Source: Guptibacillus algicola | Lineage (GTDB): Bacteria > Bacillota > Bacilli > Bacillales > Guptibacillaceae | Length of the DNA stretch: 64,000 nt | Direction: 5' to 3' | Assembly: GCF_020171805.1 (NCBI RefSeq) | Contig: NZ_JAIVAF010000007.1 | Location: 1-64,000, forward strand | Part shown: positions 49,561-58,787 of the stretch, piece by piece | Numbering within the stretch: position 1 is the stretch's first letter | Layout of the letters: every line of letters starts with the position of its first letter | Notes under the pieces: generated by a model | Told to the model about the DNA's origin: nothing | Databases searched by the model: none | Seen by the model: only the letters and a program-made list of their open reading frames with translations | Program-made: the position numbers and the translations under genes

Positions 49561-49653
49561 CGAAACCGCTTTCGTAAATAGCGGGATTTTATTTAGAGTT
49601 CTTCGAAACCGCTTTCGAAACTTATTTTTATAACTTTTTCGAAACCGCTTTCG
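49561..49653. promoter_or_regulatory. Three tandem LacI-type operators upstream of the transporter operon
   Basis: CGAAACCGCTTTCG occurs at 49561-49574, 49604-49617 and 49640-49653, each identical. Centre spacings are 43 and 36 bases. Candidate -10 hexamers are TATAAC (49629-49634) between the second and third sites and TAATAT (49658-49663) after the third, so bound repressor would overlap the core promoter. The sequence also resembles a cre site in form (CG centre), so CcpA binding cannot be excluded. Confidence 0.82.
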
Positions 49654-49692
49654 TAACTAATATATACCTAATCCTTAAGGGGGAAAATAAGC

Positions 49693-51009
49693 ATGAAGAA
49701 AATTGTTGGACTGTTGATGTCACTAGTTCTGTTGCTTGGGGTTTTTGCAGGTTGTTCGAATACAGAGTCGTCTGGCGAAGCGAAAGACGGTAAGAAGAAA
49801 GCTGACTTGAAAGTATGGTCATTTACTGATGAATTGAAAAAACCAATTACTAAATTCGAAGAAAAGAACGGCGTTACAGTAGAACTAACGATCGTTCCAA
49901 TCGCTGATTATCCTACTAAGTTAAAGCCAGTACTTGAAAGTGGTGTAGGGGCACCTGACGTATTCACAGGTGAAATTGCTTTCCTTAAACAATGGGTTAA
50001 TGCTGGTTACTGGGAAAACCTTTCAGAGAAGCCTTACAACGTAGATGAGATTGCTGATAATTACGTACCATATGTATTCGATCTAGGTAAAGATCAAAAC
50101 GGAGACGTACGTGCTCTTTCTTGGCAAACTACTCCTGGTGGACTTTTCTACAAGCGTAGTATCGCGAAAGAAGTTCTTGGAACTGACGATCCAACAGAAA
50201 TAGGCGAAATGCTTTCTTCAATGGATAAAGTATTTGAAGTTTCTGAGAAGATGAAAGAAAAAGGTTATCGTATGTTCCCTGATGAAGGCTCAATCCGCTG
50301 GTTTGCACAAGGTGACAATCCACAGCCATGGGTAAATGAGAAAGACGAATTGAAGCTTACAGATGAGAAGATTGAGTTCCTTGATTATGCAAAGGAATTA
50401 CGTGAAAACAGCTACACTGCTCTTGCTCCAGAATGGTCTCCATCATGGTTCGAAGCAATGGATAAGCCTATCAAAGTAAAAGAAGATGGCAAAGAAACTG
50501 AAACTGAAGTATTCTCTTATGTTCTTCCAACGTGGGGTCTTCACAGCGTACTTAAGACAAATGTAAAAGAGTCTAATGGTGACTGGGCAGTTACAAGTGG
50601 TCCGAGCCCTTACTTCTGGGGTGGTACATGGTTAGGTGTGTACAACAAATCTGAGAACAAAGAGCTTGCATATGATTTCGTGAAAATGATGACACAAGAC
50701 GACGAGTTCTTAACTGACTGGGCGACAGAAACTGGTGATGTTCTTTCTTACCTTCCTGTAACAAATAAAATCAAAGATGACTTTAGTGATGAGTTCCTTG
50801 GTGGACAAAACAACTATAAATTCTTCCTTGAGCAAGCGAAAAACATTGAACCAGGTATCGTAACAAAGTACGACCAACAGCTTGATACGTTCTACGGAAA
50901 TGCCGTTTCGGAATATGTAGATGGAAAGAAAACGAAAGAAGCAGCAATCAAAGAATTCTATCGTAAAGCACAAAACGCTTATCCTGAGTTAAAAGTACCA
51001 AAGAACTAG
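49693..51009 (+). CDS. Sugar ABC transporter substrate-binding lipoprotein
   Basis: The 438-residue product has a lipoprotein signal (lipobox FAGC, Cys21), then a family 1 (MalE-like) binding-protein domain with LKVWSFTDELKKPITKFE and many surface Trp residues (WQTTPGG, PSWFEAMD). These Trp residues stack on sugar rings. It is the first gene of the operon and the delivery component. The ligand, inferred from the enzymes next to it, is a beta-gluco-oligosaccharide such as a laminari-oligosaccharide. Confidence 0.9.
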   Translation: MKKIVGLLMSLVLLLGVFAGCSNTESSGEAKDGKKKADLKVWSFTDELKKPITKFEEKNGVTVELTIVPIADYPTKLKPVLESGVGAPDVFTGEIAFLKQWVNAGYWENLSEKPYNVDEIADNYVPYVFDLGKDQNGDVRALSWQTTPGGLFYKRSIAKEVLGTDDPTEIGEMLSSMDKVFEVSEKMKEKGYRMFPDEGSIRWFAQGDNPQPWVNEKDELKLTDEKIEFLDYAKELRENSYTALAPEWSPSWFEAMDKPIKVKEDGKETETEVFSYVLPTWGLHSVLKTNVKESNGDWAVTSGPSPYFWGGTWLGVYNKSENKELAYDFVKMMTQDDEFLTDWATETGDVLSYLPVTNKIKDDFSDEFLGGQNNYKFFLEQAKNIEPGIVTKYDQQLDTFYGNAVSEYVDGKKTKEAAIKEFYRKAQNAYPELKVPKN

Positions 51010-51018
51010 TAACAAATT

Positions 51019-51048
51019 ATAAGCGGTATAAAATTTTATACCGCTTAT
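51019..51048 (+). terminator. Intercistronic hairpin between binding protein and permease
   Basis: The 30 bases 51019-51048 are a perfect palindrome (half ATAAGCGGTATAAAA), followed by CTTAATTTT. Such a hairpin after a binding protein gene usually causes partial termination or protects the upstream mRNA, giving more binding protein than permease. Confidence 0.72.
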
Positions 51049-51074
51049 CTTAATTTTGAAAGGAGTGCGATGAA

Positions 51075-51974
51075 ATGAAGAACCTAAATCGGTATGGCTA
51101 TTTCTTCATTGCCCCGTTTTGGATCATCTTTCTCGTTTTTAATATATATCCCGTCGCTCTAACGTTCTATTATAGCTTTACAAATTATAGCGGTAGCGGA
51201 GTAGCAGAAGTAGTTGGCCTTGCGAATTACCAACGTCTTTTAACAGATACATTCTTTGTTGAAGCGTTTTTCAACACATGGAAGATTTGGGGCATTAACT
51301 TCGCACTTCAAATTGGAATTGCTCTTATTCTTGCAGCAATATTCTCAGATATGCGTGTGAAAATGAAAGGTTTAGCGTTCTTTCGCTCGATCTTCTACCT
51401 TCCAAACTTAATCACAGTAAGTTCAGTAGCGTTGTTGTTTGGGATTTTACTAGATTGGCAGCACGGCTCTTTAAATATAGTTTTGATGAACCTTGGTCTA
51501 ATTTCTCAGCCGATCAACTGGTTGAACGAACCAGCAACCGCTCAGTTATCCGTTTCCCTGATTTTAACGTGGATGTGGTTTGGTCATTCCTTCATTGTAG
51601 TCATGGCTGGAGTGTCAGGTATCTCTAAAGACTACTACGAAGCAGCTCTAATTGACGGTGCAACGAGAATGCAAACATTCTTTCACATTACATTGCCATT
51701 ATTAAAGCCTATTCTTTTGTACATTATGATTACTTCTCTAATCGGTGGTCTTCAGTTGTTTGACCTACCAATGCTATTAACGGATGGAATCGGATCTCCT
51801 GATGGCTCACTTAATACGATGGTGTTGTACTTGTACAACCAAGCATTCAAATATAACAACTATGGATATGCAGCTGCAGTAGCTTATGGTCTATTCATCA
51901 TTACGATCATCTTCTCAGCAATCGTATTCAAGTCGATGTACCGTAACGAACGTAAACAAGCGAGGCAGGTGTAA
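51075..51974 (+). CDS. Sugar ABC transporter permease (MalF/UgpA type)
   Basis: The 299-residue membrane protein has six predicted helices and the cytoplasmic EAA loop EAALIDGATRMQTFFHITLP that docks to the ATPase. It is the first of two permeases. Start ATG with AGGAG nine bases before. No ATPase gene is in the locus; an MsmX-type shared ATPase elsewhere would be needed. Confidence 0.92.
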   Translation: MKNLNRYGYFFIAPFWIIFLVFNIYPVALTFYYSFTNYSGSGVAEVVGLANYQRLLTDTFFVEAFFNTWKIWGINFALQIGIALILAAIFSDMRVKMKGLAFFRSIFYLPNLITVSSVALLFGILLDWQHGSLNIVLMNLGLISQPINWLNEPATAQLSVSLILTWMWFGHSFIVVMAGVSGISKDYYEAALIDGATRMQTFFHITLPLLKPILLYIMITSLIGGLQLFDLPMLLTDGIGSPDGSLNTMVLYLYNQAFKYNNYGYAAAVAYGLFIITIIFSAIVFKSMYRNERKQARQV

Positions 51975-51976
51975 TC

Positions 51977-52888
51977 ATGATAGACAGAACTGAACTTGAA
52001 AAAGGTGTCCCTCAAAATCATGAGTCAGAGAAAGTCCTATTGCCGCATGAGATGAAAATCAAGAAACGTCGGTCGATGGTTAAGGGTATTATATACGCTC
52101 TTCTCATTTTGATGGCTATCGTATGTTTTATCCCATTCTTAATGATGCTTGTAAACGCGACTCGTTCAAATGATGCAATTCTAACAGGTTTTACATTAAT
52201 TCCAGGTAGTTCACTACTAGAAAACTACAGAACGATGATGGAGTATGTGAATATTTGGAACGGTTTTAAGAACAGCCTCATTATCTCAGTTCTGGTAACA
52301 GTACTTACAGGCTACTTCTCAGCACTTACTGCATATGGTTTTGCTTTCTATGAATTCAAAGGTAAGAATGGTCTCTTTGTCTTCATGCTTGTCATGATGA
52401 TGGTTCCGGGTCAGCTAGGGTTAATCGGTTTCTACGAGCTTAGTAAAACACTAGGTATTCTAGATACGTTTATCCCACTTATCGTGCCTGCAATTGCCAG
52501 TCCATTCGTGGTGTTCTTCTTACGTCAGTATATTAAAACAACGCTTCACCCAAGTTTAATAGAAGCGGCAAGAATCGACGGAGCAAGTGAGTTGAGAATA
52601 TTCCATACTGTAGCGATTCCAATCATGATGCCGGCAGTTGCAACGATGTCGATCTTTACATTCATCGGTTCATGGAACAATTACATTATGCCGCTTGTTA
52701 TTCTTTTCTCACCAGAGAAATACACGTTGCCTGTATTGATGGGCTTCTTGAAAGGGTCTCAGGTTGCACAAAATCTAGGATCTATGTACCTTGGTATCGC
52801 TATTTCAGTAGTACCGATCATGATCGCATTCTTATTCTTGTCTAAATACATTATCAACAGTATCTCAGCAGGAGCTGTTAAGGAATAG
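51977..52888 (+). CDS. Sugar ABC transporter permease (MalG/UgpE type)
   Basis: The 303-residue membrane protein has an about 35-residue charged N-terminal extension, six predicted helices, and the EAA loop EAARIDGASELRIFHTVAIP. It follows the first permease after 2 bases and is followed by the beta-glucosidase after 14, so all are cotranscribed. Confidence 0.92.
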   Translation: MIDRTELEKGVPQNHESEKVLLPHEMKIKKRRSMVKGIIYALLILMAIVCFIPFLMMLVNATRSNDAILTGFTLIPGSSLLENYRTMMEYVNIWNGFKNSLIISVLVTVLTGYFSALTAYGFAFYEFKGKNGLFVFMLVMMMVPGQLGLIGFYELSKTLGILDTFIPLIVPAIASPFVVFFLRQYIKTTLHPSLIEAARIDGASELRIFHTVAIPIMMPAVATMSIFTFIGSWNNYIMPLVILFSPEKYTLPVLMGFLKGSQVAQNLGSMYLGIAISVVPIMIAFLFLSKYIINSISAGAVKE

Positions 52889-52902
52889 AGGAGTGAAGGT
52901 TA

Positions 52903-54249
52903 ATGAAGTTTGATAAGCAATTTACGTTCGGAACGGCAACATCTTCTTATCAAATAGAAGGAGCATACCAGGAAGGTGGTAGAACGCCTTCGATCTGGGA
53001 TATGTTCTGTGATATTCCTGGAAAAGTTCACGAGGGTCATAATGGCGATGTAGCTTGTGACCACTACAATCGCTACGAAGAAGATATTCAAATTATTAAA
53101 GATCTTGGTGTAGATTCTTATCGATTTTCAATTGCATGGCCTCGTATCTTCCCTGCAAAAGGGGTATACAACGCAGAAGGAATGGCGTTTTATAAAACCC
53201 TTGCTAAACGTTTACGAGAAGAAGGTATTAAACCCGCTGTAACGCTGTATCACTGGGATCTTCCAATGTGGGCGCACGATGAAGGCGGCTGGGTAAATCG
53301 AGATTCTGTAAAGTGGTTCCTTGAGTACGCAGAAGTTTGTTTCCGAGAGCTTGATGATTTAGTAGATTCATGGATTACACATAACGAGCCGTGGTGTGCA
53401 GGTTTCCTAGGGTATCATCTTGGCGTACATGCACCGGGTCACAGAAACCTTGATGAAGCAGTTCGCGCTGTCCACCATATGCTTCTTTCACATGGGGAAG
53501 CAGTTAACATGCTGAAGCAAGACTTTAAGTCGAAAACATCGATCGGTATCACGTTAAACCTTTCACCCGTATATCCAAAAACAGATTCTGTGAATGATCG
53601 TCTTGCTGCTAATAATTCAGATGGCTACTCTAATCGCTGGTTCTTAGATCCTGTTTTTAAAGGCAGCTATCCTGTAGATATGATGAATCTCTTCTCTAAA
53701 TACGTCCATTCTTATGACTTTATTAAAGAGGGCGATTTAGAGACGATTTCTACACCGTGTGATTTCTTTGGCATTAACTACTACAGCCGTGGTCTTGTAG
53801 AATTCAATGCCGCAAATGATTTCTTAACAGCTGGTGCTCATTCTGATTACGAGAAGACAGGGATGGGCTGGGATATTGCGCCAGAAGAATTTAAAGATCT
53901 TATTCGAAGGCTTAGAAATGAGTATACGAATCTACCGATCTATATCACTGAAAACGGTGCAGCATATGATGACAAGCTTGAGAATGGCCGCGTAAATGAC
54001 CAAAAGAGAATTGACTATGTTAACAAACATCTTCAAGCAGTGTCTGACCTGAACGAAGAAGGCATGAACATTCAAGGGTATTTCTTATGGTCATTGCTTG
54101 ATAACTTTGAGTGGAGCTTCGGATATGACAAGCGATTCGGCATCATTTATGTAGATTATCAAACACAAGAAAGAGTCTGGAAAGATAGTGCACGATGGTA
54201 TTCAGAAGTCGTGAAAAACAGAGGAGCAGTAGCACCTCTTAACGCATAA
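52903..54249 (+). CDS. GH1 beta-glucosidase
   Basis: The 448-residue enzyme has the GH1 fold. The N-terminal signature FTFGTATSSYQIEGA, acid/base Glu162 in THNEPW and nucleophile Glu350 in YITENG are all present. The absence of a signal peptide makes it cytosolic. It hydrolyses imported beta-gluco-oligosaccharides from their non-reducing end to glucose. The length and motifs match BglA-type enzymes rather than 6-phospho-beta-glucosidases, and uptake by ABC rather than PTS supports an unphosphorylated substrate. Confidence 0.94.
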   Translation: MKFDKQFTFGTATSSYQIEGAYQEGGRTPSIWDMFCDIPGKVHEGHNGDVACDHYNRYEEDIQIIKDLGVDSYRFSIAWPRIFPAKGVYNAEGMAFYKTLAKRLREEGIKPAVTLYHWDLPMWAHDEGGWVNRDSVKWFLEYAEVCFRELDDLVDSWITHNEPWCAGFLGYHLGVHAPGHRNLDEAVRAVHHMLLSHGEAVNMLKQDFKSKTSIGITLNLSPVYPKTDSVNDRLAANNSDGYSNRWFLDPVFKGSYPVDMMNLFSKYVHSYDFIKEGDLETISTPCDFFGINYYSRGLVEFNAANDFLTAGAHSDYEKTGMGWDIAPEEFKDLIRRLRNEYTNLPIYITENGAAYDDKLENGRVNDQKRIDYVNKHLQAVSDLNEEGMNIQGYFLWSLLDNFEWSFGYDKRFGIIYVDYQTQERVWKDSARWYSEVVKNRGAVAPLNA

Positions 54250-54267
54250 TCCGAAAGGAGCATTAAG

Positions 54268-55608
54268 TTGATTACTAAAACGATTACACATATTCAGACA
54301 GCTAGAGATACGGGGGATCGCCTGCAAGTGAAGGAACCAGTTTCCTTCACTTCAGCACCCGCTGATGATGCAGTACAACTTTCAATTAATACAGAAAAAA
54401 CATTTCAAACAATAATGGGATTTGGCGGTGCTTTTACTGAAGCATCTGCTTACTCCCTTTCTTTAATTAGTAAAGAAAAACGTGATGAAATCCTTCATCG
54501 ATATTTTGATCCTGTCGACGGTCTTGGCTATCGTCTTGGAAGAACGCACATTCATAGCTGTGATTTTGCACTTGGCAACTATACGTATGTAGACGAGGGA
54601 GACACTACGCTCGAAAGTTTTTCGATCGAAAGAGAAAGAGAGCTTGTTATTCCATTAATTAAGGATGCAGCAAAAATTGTAGGGGATAACTTAACAATTG
54701 TTTCCTCACCGTGGAGTCCACCTGCTTGGATGAAAGATACGAATGAAATGAATCATGGAGGCAAGCTGCTACCAGAATATATGCCGATTTGGGCGGAGTA
54801 TTATGTGAAGTACATAGAGGCGATGGAAGATGAAGGGATCCCAATCTGGGGTATTACGATTCAAAATGAGCCAGAGGCAAAACAAGTTTGGGATTCTTGC
54901 CTTTATACAGCTGAAGAAGAACGCGATTTCATTAAAGATCATCTTGGGCCAACGTTACAGAAGCGTGGAAAAAATGACCTTAAGGTAATCATCTGGGATC
55001 ACAACCGCGACGTTGTTTATGAAAGAGCGAAGACCGTCCTTTCTGACCCAGAAGCAGCACAGTATGTGTGGGGCACAGGTCTACACTGGTATGTATCAGA
55101 GGAATTCGAAAACCTTTCAAAAGTTCATGACGAGTTTCCTGATAAGCATCTTATCTTCACAGAGGGATGCATTGAAGGTGGCGTACAGCTCGGTGCATGG
55201 CATACTGGCGAGCGCTATGCTCGTAACATTATGGGGGATATCAACAATCATTTAGAGGCATGGATCGATTGGAACATCGTACTGAATGAAGAGGGCGGTC
55301 CAAATCATGTTGGTAACTACTGTGATGCCCCAGTCATTGTCGATACGAAAAAGGATGAAGTTCACTACAATAGCTCATTTTATTACATCGGCCATTTTAG
55401 TAAATATGTGAAGCCTGGTGCAGTCAGAATCGAGCATACAAACTCAAGTGAAAAGATTCAAACGACAACTTTCCGTAATCCATCAGGAGAAATCGTCATT
55501 GTAATGATGAATCAAGGTGATGAATCGGTTAAAGTGTCTGCAGATTTAAACGGAGAAACGTTCCAGGTAGAACTGACAGGTCATTCAATCTCAACGCTTC
55601 TTATCTAA
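54268..55608 (+). CDS. GH30 glycosyl hydrolase
   Basis: The 446-residue clan A enzyme has GFGGAFTEASAYSLS at the start and acid/base Glu201 in TIQNEPEAKQVWDSC. The nucleophile is Glu299 in LIFTEGCIE, and a C-terminal beta-sandwich follows. It matches GH30 (subfamily 1/3 type: glucosylceramidase, beta-1,6-glucanase, beta-glucosidase). No signal peptide is seen, so it acts inside the cell, probably on beta-1,6-linked side branches of imported laminarin fragments. Start is TTG with GAAAGGAG seven bases upstream. Confidence 0.88.
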   Translation: MITKTITHIQTARDTGDRLQVKEPVSFTSAPADDAVQLSINTEKTFQTIMGFGGAFTEASAYSLSLISKEKRDEILHRYFDPVDGLGYRLGRTHIHSCDFALGNYTYVDEGDTTLESFSIERERELVIPLIKDAAKIVGDNLTIVSSPWSPPAWMKDTNEMNHGGKLLPEYMPIWAEYYVKYIEAMEDEGIPIWGITIQNEPEAKQVWDSCLYTAEEERDFIKDHLGPTLQKRGKNDLKVIIWDHNRDVVYERAKTVLSDPEAAQYVWGTGLHWYVSEEFENLSKVHDEFPDKHLIFTEGCIEGGVQLGAWHTGERYARNIMGDINNHLEAWIDWNIVLNEEGGPNHVGNYCDAPVIVDTKKDEVHYNSSFYYIGHFSKYVKPGAVRIEHTNSSEKIQTTTFRNPSGEIVIVMMNQGDESVKVSADLNGETFQVELTGHSISTLLI

Positions 55609-55636
55609 AAAGATTATGAGGGGGACAACATCCAAT

Positions 55637-58600
55637 ATGCGAAACGCACTATCTGTTATGCTTGCTGGCGTCCTAGTTCTTAGTCCAATGGTACCAACCG
55701 CTGCATCGAGCACCGATAAAGGAAAAGGTGAGAAAAGTGAAGTGGCTGTTAACGCGCAGTTTAATCCTGTCGCAACAAAAGGAAAGCTTCATGGAACAAC
55801 AAGAGTGAAAGCTTCCGTACAGGACGGTCACCATCTCGCTGTTAAAATATCTCACAAGCCAATTACCGTGGAAAAAGGGCAAGCTGTGCCAAACGATCGT
55901 ACTGTTACGAATCCTTATCAATCTGGGGCGGACATTTCTGGTGTGGATGCAGCAATCAACAAGTATGTAATGGTCTATGTGGTAAATGTAAATCAAGAAG
56001 TAGTCGACTTCAAACAGCTAACACTTAAGAAAAATGATGTTCGGGACGAAGACTGGAACATTGTTTGGGAAGATGACTTTGATGGAACCGCCATTGATGA
56101 AGATAAGTGGAACTTCATCGAAGGTGGCGGTGGTTATGGAAATAATGAGTGGCAGAACTATACGAGCCGTGAGAAAAATGCGCGTGTTGAAGATGGTTCA
56201 CTCGTCATTGAAGCACACAAAGAGCAGTATGGCGGTAATGACTACACTTCAGCGAAGCTGACTACTGAGAACAAAGGCGATTGGACGTACGGTCGTTATG
56301 AAATTCGCGCGAAGCTTCCAAAAGGGCAGGGCATGTGGCCAGCAATTTGGATGATGCCAACAGATTATGACCTTTATTCTGGATGGCCTGCTACTGGAGA
56401 AATCGATATTATGGAACTTCTAGGTCATGAACCGGACACAGTACATGGAACGCTTCATTACGGAAAACCATGGAAGAATACGGGCGAAAAGTATAAGCTT
56501 CCTGTAGGTGATTTCTCAGATGACTATCATACATTTACTGTAGATTGGGAACCTGGCGAGTTTCGCTGGTATGTAGATGGTATTCTTTATTCAAAGCAAA
56601 ACGATTGGTTTACGAAGAGCGAAGATGAAGCAGCACCGTATACGTATCCTGCTCCATTTGATCGCGACTTTTTCTTGCAGCTTAATTTAGCTGTCGGTGG
56701 AAACTGGCCTGGTTACCCTGATGAAACCACCACCTTCCCTAATAAGATGCTTGTCGATTATGTGAAGGTCTATGAGCTTGATGGCGAATATCGTGAGGCT
56801 GGTGAACGTCCAGGTTCTGGGGAGACTGTTGAAAATTTAAGAGAGCCAATTGATGGTGACTATGTCTACAATGGAAGTTTCGATTCTGATTTAGAGTATT
56901 GGGCTTTCCAGCCGTTTGAACCTGGTTCTGGTTTTGCAGGAGAAGGATCAGCAATAGTGGACAATGGTGAAGTGAAGGTCGAAATCTCAAAACCTGGTTC
57001 TGAAACATATGGTATTCAGCTTGTGCAATCACATCTTCCAATTGAAAATGGGGAACGGTACAAGCTAACGTTCAATGCACGATCCACTGACAACCGTAAT
57101 ATGGTTGTTAACGTTTCTAGTCCAGAAAGAAGCTTTACAAGATATCTAGCAGATAAAACAATCGCGCTTACTTCAGAATCGAAGGAATATGCTTTTGAAT
57201 TTGACATGGAAGATACAACAGATGCAAATGCACGCATCGAATTTAATATGGGACAAAGCTCAGACTTACCTGTTTGGATTGATAACGTCAGCTTAACGAA
57301 GCTACCGAAAGATCCTAATGCATCCAAAAAAATTCTTCCAGACGGTAACTACATTTATAACGGTACATTCGATCAAGGCGATGACCGTAAGGTGTTCTGG
57401 AATTTGAATTTAGATAAGAAAGTAAAAGCACGTACATCAGTAGATCCAGCTGTTTATCAAAGAGAAATGAAGGTTAATGTCAAAAAATCCTCTAGTCTAG
57501 ATGATGTACGCCTTACTCAGGATAAGCTGAATCTAGAACAAGGGACTTGTGTTCTGACTTTTGATGCAAAAGCGGATGAAGTGAGATCAATCGGTGTCCG
57601 AGTAAGAAATGAAGATTTAAATGCCGAATTAGCTCGTAAAGATGATATAAAGCTAACCGACGAGATGAAATCATATCAACTAACACTTCAGTTGAACGAC
57701 TCGGATCCAAAGAGTGTGTTTGAGTTCTTACTTGGTGGTCAACGTTCAGCAGTAGCAATCGATAATGTTCAAATGAAACGTGTTTCACCACCTGTAACGA
57801 TCGATGGCGCAACAAAATTAGAAGCAGAAGCTTTCCAAACGATGTCAGGCGTGCAAGTTGGCGAGGACGGCGGCAGCGTTGGCTGGATTGATGAAGGCGA
57901 TTGGATGCAATATGCCGTAGACGTTAAGGAAGCAGGCGACTATACAGTACGTTATCACGTTGCAACTGATCGAGATAATGGAAGTGTGACATTATTAAGT
58001 AAAGCAGGCAACGTTTACAACGGTACACGTGGAATGAGTGAAATCACTCCTGAAGATGCTGATGGAAAAACATCGATTAATGTTGCTAGAACAGGCGGAT
58101 GGGGTGCATTCAAGACTGTAACTGATACGATTTATTTAAATGAAGGTATCCAAACGCTACAATTAAATGCACCTAATGTGAATGTGGATTGGTTCTCTTT
58201 TGTACCTGAAAACTCCACTGAAGGTATTGTATCAAATGGTGATTTTGCACAAAATTTGGCTCACTGGGGAACTTGGTGGGGAGACCAATGGAGTGGAGTT
58301 GCTGAAGGAGACGCTTCAGTTGTTAACGGACAACTTGAAGTGGCAATCTCTAAAACAGGCGCACAATCTTATAGCCCACAGGTATTCCAGGAAAATCTAG
58401 TGCTGGAAAACGGGAAGACGTATCAAGTATCCTTTGATGCTAAGTCTTCAATAGCCAGAGATATTAAGCTTGTAATCGGTGAGCCTTTAAGTAATGATCC
58501 TTGGTTTAACACGTTCACAGAACCTAAAGTAATCTCGATTACAGAAGAAATGAAAACCCAAACAATGGAGTTTGTCATGAATCAAGACACAAATGTGAAC

Positions 58601-58693
58601 GGAAAACTCGTGTTTGAACTTGGTAAGGTTAATGGTGAATCAGTGCCTGCTACAATTACTCTGGATAATGTGAAGATCGAAGAAGTGAAGTAG
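55637..58693 (+). CDS. Secreted multidomain GH16 laminarinase with CBM4/CBM6 modules
   Basis: With ATG 55637 the product has 1018 residues. Its order is: signal peptide (1-24), a beta-rich domain (about 40-135), the GH16 catalytic domain (about 140-381), and four carbohydrate-binding modules. The catalytic motif is GEIDIMELLG with nucleophile Glu255 and acid/base Glu260; the inserted Met is the laminarinase type. The modules are CBM4-like at about 408-555, CBM4-like at about 565-715, CBM6-like at about 720-860 (LEAEAF, WIDEGDWMQYAVD) and CBM4-like at about 865-1018. It starts digestion of beta-1,3-glucan outside the cell. No cell wall anchor is visible. A longer start at 55616 lacks an SD; GAGGGGG lies 12 bases before 55637. 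Confidence 0.92.
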   Translation: MRNALSVMLAGVLVLSPMVPTAASSTDKGKGEKSEVAVNAQFNPVATKGKLHGTTRVKASVQDGHHLAVKISHKPITVEKGQAVPNDRTVTNPYQSGADISGVDAAINKYVMVYVVNVNQEVVDFKQLTLKKNDVRDEDWNIVWEDDFDGTAIDEDKWNFIEGGGGYGNNEWQNYTSREKNARVEDGSLVIEAHKEQYGGNDYTSAKLTTENKGDWTYGRYEIRAKLPKGQGMWPAIWMMPTDYDLYSGWPATGEIDIMELLGHEPDTVHGTLHYGKPWKNTGEKYKLPVGDFSDDYHTFTVDWEPGEFRWYVDGILYSKQNDWFTKSEDEAAPYTYPAPFDRDFFLQLNLAVGGNWPGYPDETTTFPNKMLVDYVKVYELDGEYREAGERPGSGETVENLREPIDGDYVYNGSFDSDLEYWAFQPFEPGSGFAGEGSAIVDNGEVKVEISKPGSETYGIQLVQSHLPIENGERYKLTFNARSTDNRNMVVNVSSPERSFTRYLADKTIALTSESKEYAFEFDMEDTTDANARIEFNMGQSSDLPVWIDNVSLTKLPKDPNASKKILPDGNYIYNGTFDQGDDRKVFWNLNLDKKVKARTSVDPAVYQREMKVNVKKSSSLDDVRLTQDKLNLEQGTCVLTFDAKADEVRSIGVRVRNEDLNAELARKDDIKLTDEMKSYQLTLQLNDSDPKSVFEFLLGGQRSAVAIDNVQMKRVSPPVTIDGATKLEAEAFQTMSGVQVGEDGGSVGWIDEGDWMQYAVDVKEAGDYTVRYHVATDRDNGSVTLLSKAGNVYNGTRGMSEITPEDADGKTSINVARTGGWGAFKTVTDTIYLNEGIQTLQLNAPNVNVDWFSFVPENSTEGIVSNGDFAQNLAHWGTWWGDQWSGVAEGDASVVNGQLEVAISKTGAQSYSPQVFQENLVLENGKTYQVSFDAKSSIARDIKLVIGEPLSNDPWFNTFTEPKVISITEEMKTQTMEFVMNQDTNVNGKLVFELGKVNGESVPATITLDNVKIEEVK

Positions 58694-58738
58694 TAGTGCC
58701 TGGCACCACCCGGTTTAGCTAGAATAATGTCGAAACAA

Positions 58739-58775
58739 AACGCCCTCTCGAAGAAATTCGAGAGGGCGTTTTTAT
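58739..58775. terminator. Bidirectional intrinsic terminator after the glucan locus
   Basis: A perfect 14-bp stem AACGCCCTCTCGAA/TTCGAGAGGGCGTT (58739-58752 with 58757-58770) has T tracts on both sides (TTTTTAT to the right, TTTTG to the left), so it ends the glucan operon and the convergent csbD transcript. Confidence 0.93.
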
Positions 58776-58787
58776 CCTAAAGTAAAC

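Noticed and set aside
49561-49653. CRISPR-like repeats (three identical 14-mers)
   Set aside because: The units are short palindromes with non-uniform spacing upstream of a promoter, next to a LacI-family gene; they are operators.
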